Below are positions 28,428 to 35,845 of a stretch of 64,000 nucleotides of DNA, one piece after another (positions within the stretch are counted from its first letter, which is position 1; each line of letters opens with the position of its first letter). Below the pieces are notes generated by a model. The model did no database searches, was not told the origin of the DNA, and was given only the letters and a program-made list of their open reading frames with translations. The translations under genes and the position numbers were made by a program. Source of the DNA: JASLDZ01 sp964242895 (GTDB taxonomy: Bacteria; Pseudomonadota; Alphaproteobacteria; Caulobacterales; Caulobacteraceae); contig CAXTBN010000007.1 in the NCBI GenBank assembly GCA_964242895.1, positions 5,470 to 69,469 of the forward strand, written 5' to 3'.

Positions 28428-29128
28428 AGTTCGCGCAGGTCGTCGGGGAAGGCGTTGAGCCGCGGGCCGGTCGGCGGGAAGTGCGCCGCCAGCGCCGCGC
28501 CGCACACCTCCACCGCGTGCACGAAGCCGCCGCCGGTGACGCCGCCCTTCATGCCGTGCGAGACGGCCGCGGCCGCCTTGCGCCACTCGCCCTCGCCGAC
28601 GCGGTCGTGGATCAGCTTGTCGGCCACCACCTCGACCATGCGGTCGCCCAGCGAGGCGTAGATGAGCACGCCCGTGCGGTCGGGCGCGGCCGCGAGCCCC
28701 GTGGCGGAGAACTGCGACAGCGCCGCCCTGTGCACCTTGGCGCGCTTCAGCACGGCCGGCGTCAGGAAGCGGCGCACGGCGGGGATCTGTCCGATCGCGA
28801 AGACCAGCGCGAACACCAGCGCCTGCAGGGCGACGAAGGCGCCCACCGTGTCGACGATGGACGGCCCGGCCCCACGCGCGGCGGGCGCCTCCCAGCCGCC
28901 CGTCCCGCCCAGCAGCGCGAGGTGCAGCGTCGGGTGCAGCCCCGCCCACACCGCCAGGAACGGCGGCAGGAACGCGGCCAGCGCCGCCCAGGCGATGGGC
29001 ACTTCGGCGTAGTCGTCGGCCTCGGGCGCGAGCACGCAGACGATCTCGCCCGAGGTGCCCTCCTCCGCGCGGCGGACGGCGTCGGCGATGGCGCGGCGGT
29101 CTTCCGCGGTCAGGGTCGTCTTGGCCAT
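28424..29128 (-). CDS. TPM-domain membrane protein
   Basis: 234 residues. The N-terminal part (TTLTAEDRRAIADAVRRAEEGTSGEIVCVLAPEADDY) and the late FSATGLAAAPDRTGVLIYASLGDRMVEVVADKLIHDRV match the TPM (DUF477) domain, here split by two membrane helices (IAWAALAAFLPPFLAVWAGL and FVALQALVFALVFAIG). The TPM fold has phosphatase-like or scaffold roles; the exact function is unknown. The ATG overlaps the upstream TPM gene stop as TGATG; a GTG one codon earlier is less likely. It sits with LemA and a second TPM protein, a common partnership in bacteria. Confidence 0.85.
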   Translation of the reverse strand: MAKTTLTAEDRRAIADAVRRAEEGTSGEIVCVLAPEADDYAEVPIAWAALAAFLPPFLAVWAGLHPTLHLALLGGTGGWEAPAARGAGPSIVDTVGAFVALQALVFALVFAIGQIPAVRRFLTPAVLKRAKVHRAALSQFSATGLAAAPDRTGVLIYASLGDRMVEVVADKLIHDRVGEGEWRKAAAAVSHGMKGGVTGGGFVHAVEVCGAALAAHFPPTGPRLNAFPDDLREL

Positions 29129-30110
29129 CACCAGCTGCCCGACGCGCCGCCGCCGCCGAACGAGCCGCCGCCGCCGGAAAAGCCGCCCCCGCCTCCCCCG
29201 CCACCGAAGCCCCCGCCCGAGCCGCCGCCCCAGTCGTCGCCGCCGCCGCCGCGCCCGCTCATGGCGCCCAGCACCACCCAGGGCAGCNNNNNNNNNNNNN
29301 NNNNNNNNNNNNNNNNNNNNNNNNNNNNNNNNNNNNNNNNNNNNNNNNNNNNNNNNNNNNNNNNNNNNNNNNNNNNNNNNNNNNNNNGTCGTCGCCGCCG
29401 CCGCCGCGCCCGCTCATGGCGCCCAGCACCACCCAGGGCAGCCAGCCCATGCCGCCGCCGCCGCCGCGTCGCCCTCGACCGAAGATGGAGGAGACGACGA
29501 GGAACAGGATGAAGATCCCGACGAAGCCCGGAACACCGCGCGAGCGGCCGTGCCGCGTCGCGTGCGTGTCGTCCTGCGCCGTCGCCGCCTGGGCGTTGGC
29601 CTGGTGCGCCTGGTCGTCGGGCAGGGCGAGCTGGTCTGCGATGGCGTCCGCCCCGTCGCGCACGCCGCCGTTGACGTCGCCGGCGCGGAACTTGGGCAGG
29701 ACGCGTTCCTGCAGGATCACCGACGACAGGGCGTCGGTGAGCGTCGCCTCCAGGCCGTAGCCGACCTCGATCCCGACCTTCTTGTCGGTGGGCGCGACCA
29801 CCAGGATCACGCCGGTGTTCTTGCCCTTCTGGCCGATGCCCCAGGCGCGGCCGAGCTGGTAGCCGTAGTCCTGCACGTCCAGCCCGCCCAGCGAGGGGAT
29901 GGTGGCCACCACCAGCTGGCGGCCGGTGGACTGCTCCAGCGCCTGCGAGCGGGCGGTGATCGCCTGCACGGTGTCGGCGTCGAGCACGTGCGCGGCGTCG
30001 ACCACCCTGCCGGTCAGCGGCGGGAAGGTCGGAGCGGCCAGCGCCGGCCGCCCCGCCGCGAGCAGGGCGAGCGCCGCCGCCGCAAAGGCGGCGGCGAGGC
30101 GGCGGATCAT
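29128..30110 (-). CDS. secreted TPM-domain protein with Gly-rich tail, interrupted by an assembly gap
   Basis: Starts MIRRLAAAFAAAALALLAAG (signal peptide), TPM domain about 28-165 (LTGRVVDAAHVLDADTVQA, GRAWGIGQKGKNTGVILVVA, GIEVGYGLEATLTDALSSVI), one C-terminal membrane helix (FVGIFILFLVVSSIF), and a Gly-rich tail. A 100-N gap (29288-29387) sits inside the tail, flanked by identical 55-nt copies. If the repeat and the Ns are collapsed (155 nt removed) the frame is continuous and the protein ends FSGGGGSFGGGGASGSW, a typical end for this family, with 275 residues in all. The stop (29128-29130) then overlaps the next ATG. It overlaps lemA by 4 nt (ATGA). Confidence 0.85.
29233..29287 (+). repeat. 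55-nt direct repeat, left copy (contig end)
   Basis: Identical over all 55 nt to 29388-29442, on the other side of the N gap. Best explained as overlapping contig ends that were scaffolded with a fixed-length gap rather than a biological repeat. Confidence 0.9.
29288..29387. other. assembly gap of 100 N
   Basis: Exactly 100 Ns, the usual placeholder for a gap of unknown size, inside the Gly-rich tail of the secreted TPM protein. The flanking 55-nt identity indicates a true gap size of zero with a 55-nt overlap. Confidence 0.95.
29388..29442 (+). repeat. 55-nt direct repeat, right copy (contig end)
   Basis: Second copy of the 55-nt sequence at 29233-29287. Both copies encode the same GRGGGGDD-containing stretch of the TPM tail. 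Confidence 0.9.
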
Positions 30111-30856
30111 CGGGCGGGCGCGGTGGTGGTCGTCGACGTCGTGCTCGTCTGCCCGGGCATGGCCGACGCCGCTGACGGCGTTCCGCCCATCGGGGCAGGC
30201 GCGCCGGGCGCCGCCGCGGAGCCGCCCGCGGGCGGGATGTTGAAGCTGACGGTGGGCGCGGTCTGCGCCGCGGCGGTGGCGGCGAAGGGCTGCGCCTCCT
30301 TCTGCGAGGCGTACAGCGTCTTGGCCCACAGCACGGTGGGGAAGGTGCGCAGCGTCGTGTTGTAGTCCTGCACGGCGCCGTTGTAGTCGCGCACGGCCAC
30401 CTGGATGCGGTTCTCCGTCCCCTCCAGCTGCGACTGCAGGGCCATGAAGTTGGTGTTGGTCTTCAGGTCGGGATAGCGCTCCTGCACCACCATCAGGCGG
30501 CCCAGCGCCTGGCCCAGCTCGCCCTGCGCCTGCTGGTACTGGGCGATCTTCTGCGGGTCGCTGACGTCGGCGGCCGAGACGTTGATGCTGGTGGCCCGCG
30601 AGCGGGCGTTCTGCACGTCCACCAGGATGGCGCGCTCGTTGGCGGCGGCGCCCTGCACGGTGGCCACGAGGTTGGGGATCAGGTTGGCGCGGCGCTGGTA
30701 GTCGCTCTGCACGTCGCCCCAGGCCGCCTTCACCGCCTCGTCCTTGGTCGGGATGGCGTTCACGCCGCAGCCGGAGAGGGCCGGAGCCGCGACGGCGACC
30801 GCAGCGAGGGTGAGCGCGAGGCGGGTGTTCGCTCGCGTCGTGGAGGTCTGGGTCAC
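30107..30856 (-). CDS. lemA: LemA-family lipoprotein
   Basis: 249 residues from the GTG at 30856, which has AGAGGA six bases upstream. Signal sequence with lipobox (ALSGC, Cys about 30). The LemA coiled-helical domain follows: AAWGDVQSDYQRRANLIPNLVATVQGAAANERAILVDVQNARSRA, and LKTNTNFMALQSQLEGTENRIQVAVRDYN. The C-terminus is a Pro/Ala/Thr-rich tail. First gene of the lemA-TPM-TPM-amidohydrolase operon; its stop overlaps the TPM ATG. LemA/TPM pairs are widespread but their job is unclear. Confidence 0.93.
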   Translation of the reverse strand: MTQTSTTRANTRLALTLAAVAVAAPALSGCGVNAIPTKDEAVKAAWGDVQSDYQRRANLIPNLVATVQGAAANERAILVDVQNARSRATSINVSAADVSDPQKIAQYQQAQGELGQALGRLMVVQERYPDLKTNTNFMALQSQLEGTENRIQVAVRDYNGAVQDYNTTLRTFPTVLWAKTLYASQKEAQPFAATAAAQTAPTVSFNIPPAGGSAAAPGAPAPMGGTPSAASAMPGQTSTTSTTTTAPAR

Positions 30857-30973
30857 GGGAGATCCTCTGTCGGCGGTGCGCCCCCGCACGGCCTTGTGTG
30901 AGGCGGAAGCTAGGCGCGATCCAGGGCCGGATGAAGGGATGAAGCAGAGCTGGACGATTAAGATTGCGACACG

Positions 30974-32305
30974 TCAGCCGTCGCGCTGGAAGGGATAGAA
31001 GCCCGATCCGAGGCGCAGCAGCGTCGTGAGCTCGTCCAGCGCGGCGCGGCCCTCGTCCAGAAGCTGCGGGTCGGCGAGGTCGGCGGGGAGCAGGCGGTCG
31101 CGCCAGCGGCGGCGCGCGAGGTCGGCGAGACGCGCGTGCAGGGCGGCGTCGAGGCGCTGGGCGGGGTTGGCGGCCGCCAGCTCCTCGGGCGTGAGCGACA
31201 GGCGCAGGCGCAGGCAGGCGGGGCCGCCGCCGTTGCGCATGCTCTCGCGCACCTCGACGACCTCCACCCGTCCGATCGGCCCGTTGCCGTCGGTGATCCG
31301 CTCGGCGACGGCGCGGGCGCGCGGGCTGCGCTGCACCTCCGCGGGCGCGACCAGCACGAGGCGGTCGTCGCCGGGCGGCCGCACGAGCATGGAGTTGAAC
31401 AGGTAGGAGCCGATCGCGTCGGCCAGCGGCAGCTCGGCTTCGGAGACCACCACGAACTCGGGCGCGAACAGACCGTCGGCGGCGCGGCGCACGGCCTCGT
31501 GGACGGCGGCGGTGTCGGCGAAGGCGGCCTCGTGGTGGAGCAGGCACGCGCCCGCGCCCACGCACACCACATCGTTGTGGAACGCCCCCGCCGCGACCGC
31601 CCGTTCGGACTGGCGCGCGAAGACCGGGCGGCGCACGCCGTGTCGGCGAGCGAGCGCCTGGGCCGCGAGGTCGGTCTGGCGCGCCAGCGAGAGCTCGCCG
31701 CCCCCGCGGCCCCAGACGAACAGCTCCACCCCCTCCCCGCCCTCCGGGTCGGCCAGGCGCACGTGGTTGGCCCCGCCCTCGTCGGCGAAGCGCGCCTGCG
31801 CCGGCAGGGGCGCGTGGACGGCGAAGCGCGCCGGGTCGGGCAGGAGCGCGCGCAGGGCGCGGCCCGTCTGCTCCGGCTCCAGGCTGCGGTGGAGGTTGCT
31901 GATGAGGTTGGCGGGCGTCAGGTGCACGCGGCCGTCCGCGGCGTCGGCGCTGGGCGTCACCGTGGCGGCGTTGGCGGCCCACATGGCGCTGGCCGAGCCG
32001 GCGGCGGCCAGCGATTCCGGCGCGTCGCGGGCGGCGCGCTCCAGCACGCGCCCGTCGGAGCCGGCGAAGCCGAGGGTGCGCAGGAAGGCGACGTCGGGCC
32101 GCTCGTGCGGGGGCAGGACGAACTGCGGCAGGCCTAGTGCGGTCAGCCGCGCCATCTTGTCCAGGCCCTGCAGGGCGGCCGCCCGCGGGTTCGAGACCAG
32201 TCCCTCGTTCGCGGCGCTGGCGAGGTTGCCCGTGGCGAGGCCGGCGAAGCTGTGCGTCGGGCCGACCAGGCCGTCGGCGTTGGCCTCGACGGCCTCGCGG
32301 GTCAC
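30974..32305 (-). CDS. astB: N-succinylarginine dihydrolase
   Basis: 443 residues, the family length. Opens VEANADGLVGPTHSFAGLATGNLASAANEG and includes MWAANAATVTPSADAADGRVHLTPANLISN and AGAFHNDVVCVGAGACLLHHEAAF (catalytic His), then SMRNGGGPACLRLRL with the catalytic Cys. It turns N2-succinylarginine into succinylornithine, CO2 and ammonia, step two of the AST pathway. The GTG start overlaps the astD stop (GTGA). Order astA-astD-astB. AstC and AstE are not in the window. Confidence 0.96.
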   Translation of the reverse strand: MTREAVEANADGLVGPTHSFAGLATGNLASAANEGLVSNPRAAALQGLDKMARLTALGLPQFVLPPHERPDVAFLRTLGFAGSDGRVLERAARDAPESLAAAGSASAMWAANAATVTPSADAADGRVHLTPANLISNLHRSLEPEQTGRALRALLPDPARFAVHAPLPAQARFADEGGANHVRLADPEGGEGVELFVWGRGGGELSLARQTDLAAQALARRHGVRRPVFARQSERAVAAGAFHNDVVCVGAGACLLHHEAAFADTAAVHEAVRRAADGLFAPEFVVVSEAELPLADAIGSYLFNSMLVRPPGDDRLVLVAPAEVQRSPRARAVAERITDGNGPIGRVEVVEVRESMRNGGGPACLRLRLSLTPEELAAANPAQRLDAALHARLADLARRRWRDRLLPADLADPQLLDEGRAALDELTTLLRLGSGFYPFQRDG

Positions 32306-33762
32306 ATCAGACCCCGGATCTCGCCGGTGGTGTCGCGGACAGCGCCGGCCTCGAAGCTGGCGACCGGATAGGCGCAGTAGTCGGCGGCGTAGTAGGCGCC
32401 CGGGCGGCCGTTGCCGCTCTCGCCCAGGCCGCCGAAGGGCATGGCGGCCGCCGCGCCCGTGGTCGGCCGGTTCCAGTTCACCACGCCCGCGCGGCTGAGG
32501 TGGAGGAAACGGCGCCACAGCTCCGGGTCGTCGCTCAGCAAGCCGGCGGACAGGCCGAAGCGCGTGGCGTTGGCCGCCTCCACCGCCGCCTCGAAGCTCG
32601 CGACGCGGCGGACCTGCAGCACGGGCGCGAAGATCTCGCCGTCGGGGACGTCGACGCCGGTCACGTCCAGCAGGGCGGAGGTGATGAAGGCGTCGGAGAG
32701 GCCGTCGACGCGCCCGAGCGACCGGACCGGGCGAGCGCCGGCGGCCTCCAGCGCCATCACCGCCGAGCGAGCGGCCTCCGCCGCGCGAGCTGAGATCAAC
32801 GGGCCCATGAAGGGCTCCTCCGCCCCGTCCCACGGTCCGACGCGCAGACGATCCGCAAGCGCGGCGACGGCGTCGACCACTGCGGCGCCCCAGGCGTCAT
32901 CAGGCAGGATCAGCCGTCTCGCGCAGGAGCACCGCTGGCCGGTGGTGACGTAGGCCGACTGCACCACCAGGGCGGCGACGGCCTCCGGCTCGCCCGCGCC
33001 CCACGCCACCAGCGGGTTGTCGCCGCCGAGCTCCAAGGCCAGCGTCACCTCCGGCCGGTCCACGAAGGCGCGGCGGAAGACGCGGCCGGCGTCGGCGGAG
33101 CCGGTGAACAGCAGGCCGTCGATCCGCTGCTCCAGGAGCGCCGCGCCCGTCTCGCGCCCGCCCTGCACCAAGTTCAGGACGCCCGGCGGCAGACCGGCGG
33201 CTTCCCAGCACTCCATGGCGCGCACGCCCGCGAGCGGCGTCTCCTCGCTCGGCTTGAACACCACCGTGTCGCCCGCGATCAGGGCCGGCACGATGTGGCC
33301 GTTGGGCAGGTGGCCGGGAAAGTTGAACGGCCCCAGCACCGCCATGACGCCGTGCGGGCGGTGGCGCAGCACGGCGCGGCCGAAGGCGGTGGCCTGCTCG
33401 CGCTCGCCCGTGCGCTCGGCGTCGGCGGCGATGGAGACCTCGACCTTGGCGGCCATGGAGGCCACCTCCGCGCGCGTCTCCCACAGCGCCTTGCCCGTCT
33501 CGCGGCTAAGGTCGCGGGCGATCGGCTCGGCGCGCGTCTCCAGCTCCGCGCGGAAGCGGCGCACGACGGCGAGGCGCTCCTCGTGCGGGAGGTCGGCCCA
33601 GCCGCGGAAGGCGGCGCGCGCGGCGGCGACCGCGTCGGCGCAGTCGGCGGGCGAGGCGGTGGCGCCCTCCCAGACGACTTCGCCTGCCGCCGGGTCGAGC
33701 GAGCGCAGGATAGCGGCGCGCCCCTCCTGCCAGCGGCCATCGATGTGGAGCCCGCCGGTCAC
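32302..33762 (-). CDS. astD: N-succinylglutamate 5-semialdehyde dehydrogenase
   Basis: 486 residues. Aldehyde dehydrogenase with VLGPFNFPGHLPNGHIVPAL, ALELGGDNPLVAWGAGE (general-base Glu) and VTTGQRCSCARRLILPDD (nucleophile Cys). The tandem FPGHLPNGHI and QRCSCARR sequences are diagnostic of AstD. Step four of arginine succinyltransferase catabolism: succinylglutamate semialdehyde to succinylglutamate with NAD. GTG start in a GTGA overlap with astA; its own stop overlaps astB. Confidence 0.96.
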   Translation of the reverse strand: MTGGLHIDGRWQEGRAAILRSLDPAAGEVVWEGATASPADCADAVAAARAAFRGWADLPHEERLAVVRRFRAELETRAEPIARDLSRETGKALWETRAEVASMAAKVEVSIAADAERTGEREQATAFGRAVLRHRPHGVMAVLGPFNFPGHLPNGHIVPALIAGDTVVFKPSEETPLAGVRAMECWEAAGLPPGVLNLVQGGRETGAALLEQRIDGLLFTGSADAGRVFRRAFVDRPEVTLALELGGDNPLVAWGAGEPEAVAALVVQSAYVTTGQRCSCARRLILPDDAWGAAVVDAVAALADRLRVGPWDGAEEPFMGPLISARAAEAARSAVMALEAAGARPVRSLGRVDGLSDAFITSALLDVTGVDVPDGEIFAPVLQVRRVASFEAAVEAANATRFGLSAGLLSDDPELWRRFLHLSRAGVVNWNRPTTGAAAAMPFGGLGESGNGRPGAYYAADYCAYPVASFEAGAVRDTTGEIRGLM

Positions 33763-34766
33763 GGGCGCACCCGCAGGCGCTCGCCCGGCTCGGCCCCGAG
33801 CGCGCGCAGCGCCTCGGCCGGCAGGCGGATGCGGTCGCCGTCGAGTTCGGCGGGCGCGCGCACCGCGCGAAAGCCCTCCACCCGGTCCAGCGCCACCAGC
33901 CGCACAGCGGAGCCGGGCGCGGCCTCCTCGGCCTCCAGGCGCACAGGGCGGCTCTCGGCCAGCGTGTGCAGCGCGTCGCGCGGGCAGCTTACCGTGGGGC
34001 CGCCGTCGAAGATGTCCACCAGCCCCGTCTCGCGGAAGCCCTCGCGGGCCAGGAGCGCGCGTGCGGCCTCCCCCTCCCGATGCACGCGGCCCACCGCCTG
34101 ACGCGCGCCCTCCGGCAGGAGCTCGAGGTAGATCGGGTGGCGGGGCGCGAGGTCCAGGATGAACTGGCCGTCGGTGGAGGCGCTCATCAGGTCGGCCTGG
34201 TCGAAGGGCAGGCGGAAGAACTTGCAGCCGACCGCCTCCCAGAAGGGGCAGCCGCCGTCGTCGTCGAACCAGCCGCGCAACTCGGCCAGCACCTGCTCGG
34301 CGAAGCGCGTCGGCTCCGCGGCGATCAGGAGGTAGCGGCTGAGGGCCAGCAGCGCGCCCGCTCCGCCGCGCCGCCGCTCGGGCCGTAGGAACAGGGAGCC
34401 CACCTCCGTCCAGCCCGCGCACTCGTTCACCAGCACCAGGGCGCCGTGGTCGAAGCGCGCGCCGGTGGCGGCCGAGTGCTGCGCCAGCGTGACGCGCCGG
34501 AAGGAGAAGAACGGTCGCTTCAGCCCGACCGCCGCCTTGACGCTGCACACGCCCGCGACCGCGCCCGTGTCGGCGTCGTCCAGCATGAGCGTGTACCAAG
34601 CCTCAACCGGGGCGACGGCCCCCGCGAAGCTCGCCGCGGAGGTCTCCAGCCGGCCGCGCAGGGTGGGCTCGTCCTCCGGCAGGCTGGTGAAGCCGCGGCC
34701 GGAGAGGACGGCCAGCTCGTGCAGCGCCGCATAGTCGTCGGGCCCCGCGGGGCGCACCACCAGCAT
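33759..34766 (-). CDS. astA: arginine N-succinyltransferase
   Basis: 335 residues, first gene of astADB. N-terminal acetyltransferase-like fold (MLVVRPAGPDDYAALHELAVLSGRGFTSLP) and conserved ALVLVNECAGWTEVGSLFLRPERRRGGAGALL, CPFWEAVGCKFFRLPFDQADLMSA, GFRETGLVDIFDGGPTV. It transfers succinyl from succinyl-CoA to arginine, starting its use as a carbon and nitrogen source. The three ast genes overlap one another by four nucleotides. Divergent from folD by 80 nt. Confidence 0.95.
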   Translation of the reverse strand: MLVVRPAGPDDYAALHELAVLSGRGFTSLPEDEPTLRGRLETSAASFAGAVAPVEAWYTLMLDDADTGAVAGVCSVKAAVGLKRPFFSFRRVTLAQHSAATGARFDHGALVLVNECAGWTEVGSLFLRPERRRGGAGALLALSRYLLIAAEPTRFAEQVLAELRGWFDDDGGCPFWEAVGCKFFRLPFDQADLMSASTDGQFILDLAPRHPIYLELLPEGARQAVGRVHREGEAARALLAREGFRETGLVDIFDGGPTVSCPRDALHTLAESRPVRLEAEEAAPGSAVRLVALDRVEGFRAVRAPAELDGDRIRLPAEALRALGAEPGERLRVRP

Positions 34767-34846
34767 GGCGGGTGAGTAGCCGATGCGACCGGGCGCGGTA
34801 ACCCCGCCCCTACCGCCGGCGCGCCCGCGCCGCTAAAGCCGCGCCC

Positions 34847-35755
34847 ATGTCGCAAGCCGAGATCATCGACGGCAAGGCCTTCGCCGCCCGCCTGCGCGCC
34901 CGCATCGGCGAAGCGGTGAGCGAGTTGGGCGCGGACCGCGGCTTCACCCCCGGACTGGCGGTGGTGATCGTGGGCGAGGATCCGGCCAGCACCATCTACG
35001 TGCGCTCCAAGGGCGAGGCGACGCGCGAGGCCGGCATGCACTCGGTCACGCACCGCCTGCCGGTGGAGACCGGGCAGGCCGAGCTCCTGGCGCTGGTGGC
35101 GCGGCTGAACGCGGACGACGCGATCGACGGGATCCTGGTCCAGCTGCCGCTGCCGCCGCAGATCGACGCGGGCGCGGTGCTGGCGGCCATCGATCCCGAC
35201 AAGGACGTGGACGGCTTCCACGTGGTCAACGCCGGCCGGCTGGCCGTGGGCCGGGCGGGGCTCGTGCCCTGCACGCCGCTGGGGTGCCTGATCCTGCTGC
35301 AGGACGCGCTGGGCGACCTCTCAGGGCTCGAGGCGGTGGTGGTGGGCCGATCCAACATCGTCGGAAAGCCCGTAGCGCAGCTGCTGCTCGCGGCGGACTG
35401 CACGGTCACGATCGCCCACTCGCGCACGCGCGACCTGCCGGCCGTGTGCCGCCGGGCGGACATCCTCGTGGCGGCCGTGGGACGGCCGGAGATGGTGCGC
35501 GGCACGTGGATCAAGCCGGGCGCGACGGTGATCGACGTGGGCGTCAACCGCGTGCCCTCGCGCGACCCGCAGAAAGCGGCGGAGGGCAAGACGCGCGTCA
35601 CGGGCGACGTGATGTTTGCGGAGGCGGCGGAGGTCGCCGGCCGCATCACGCCCGTTCCCGGCGGCGTCGGCCCTATGACCATCGCCTGCCTGCTGCGCAA
35701 CACGGTCACCGCCGCCTGTCTCCGTCGAGGTCTGGCGCCGCCGGCGCTGAACTGA
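34847..35755 (+). CDS. folD: methylenetetrahydrofolate dehydrogenase / methenyltetrahydrofolate cyclohydrolase
   Basis: 302 residues. Bifunctional one-carbon enzyme. Lys-containing substrate motif AVVIVGEDPASTIYVRSKGEAT, the ILVQLPLP segment, DKDVDGFHVVNAG, and the NADP-binding region VVVGRSNIVGKPVAQLLLAADCTVTIAHSRT followed by KPGATVIDVGVNR and TPVPGGVGPMTIACLLRNT are all present. Cytosolic, housekeeping. It stands alone between astA (divergent) and the EAL protein. Confidence 0.97.
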   Translation: MSQAEIIDGKAFAARLRARIGEAVSELGADRGFTPGLAVVIVGEDPASTIYVRSKGEATREAGMHSVTHRLPVETGQAELLALVARLNADDAIDGILVQLPLPPQIDAGAVLAAIDPDKDVDGFHVVNAGRLAVGRAGLVPCTPLGCLILLQDALGDLSGLEAVVVGRSNIVGKPVAQLLLAADCTVTIAHSRTRDLPAVCRRADILVAAVGRPEMVRGTWIKPGATVIDVGVNRVPSRDPQKAAEGKTRVTGDVMFAEAAEVAGRITPVPGGVGPMTIACLLRNTVTAACLRRGLAPPALN

Positions 35756-35845
35756 AGGACACGCCCGCACCCCTGGTCGGTGAACGGCTTTTTAAGCGGG
35801 TGTGGATGAAATGAGGGTCTTCGCCCGCAAGAAGACTGCGCGTCC

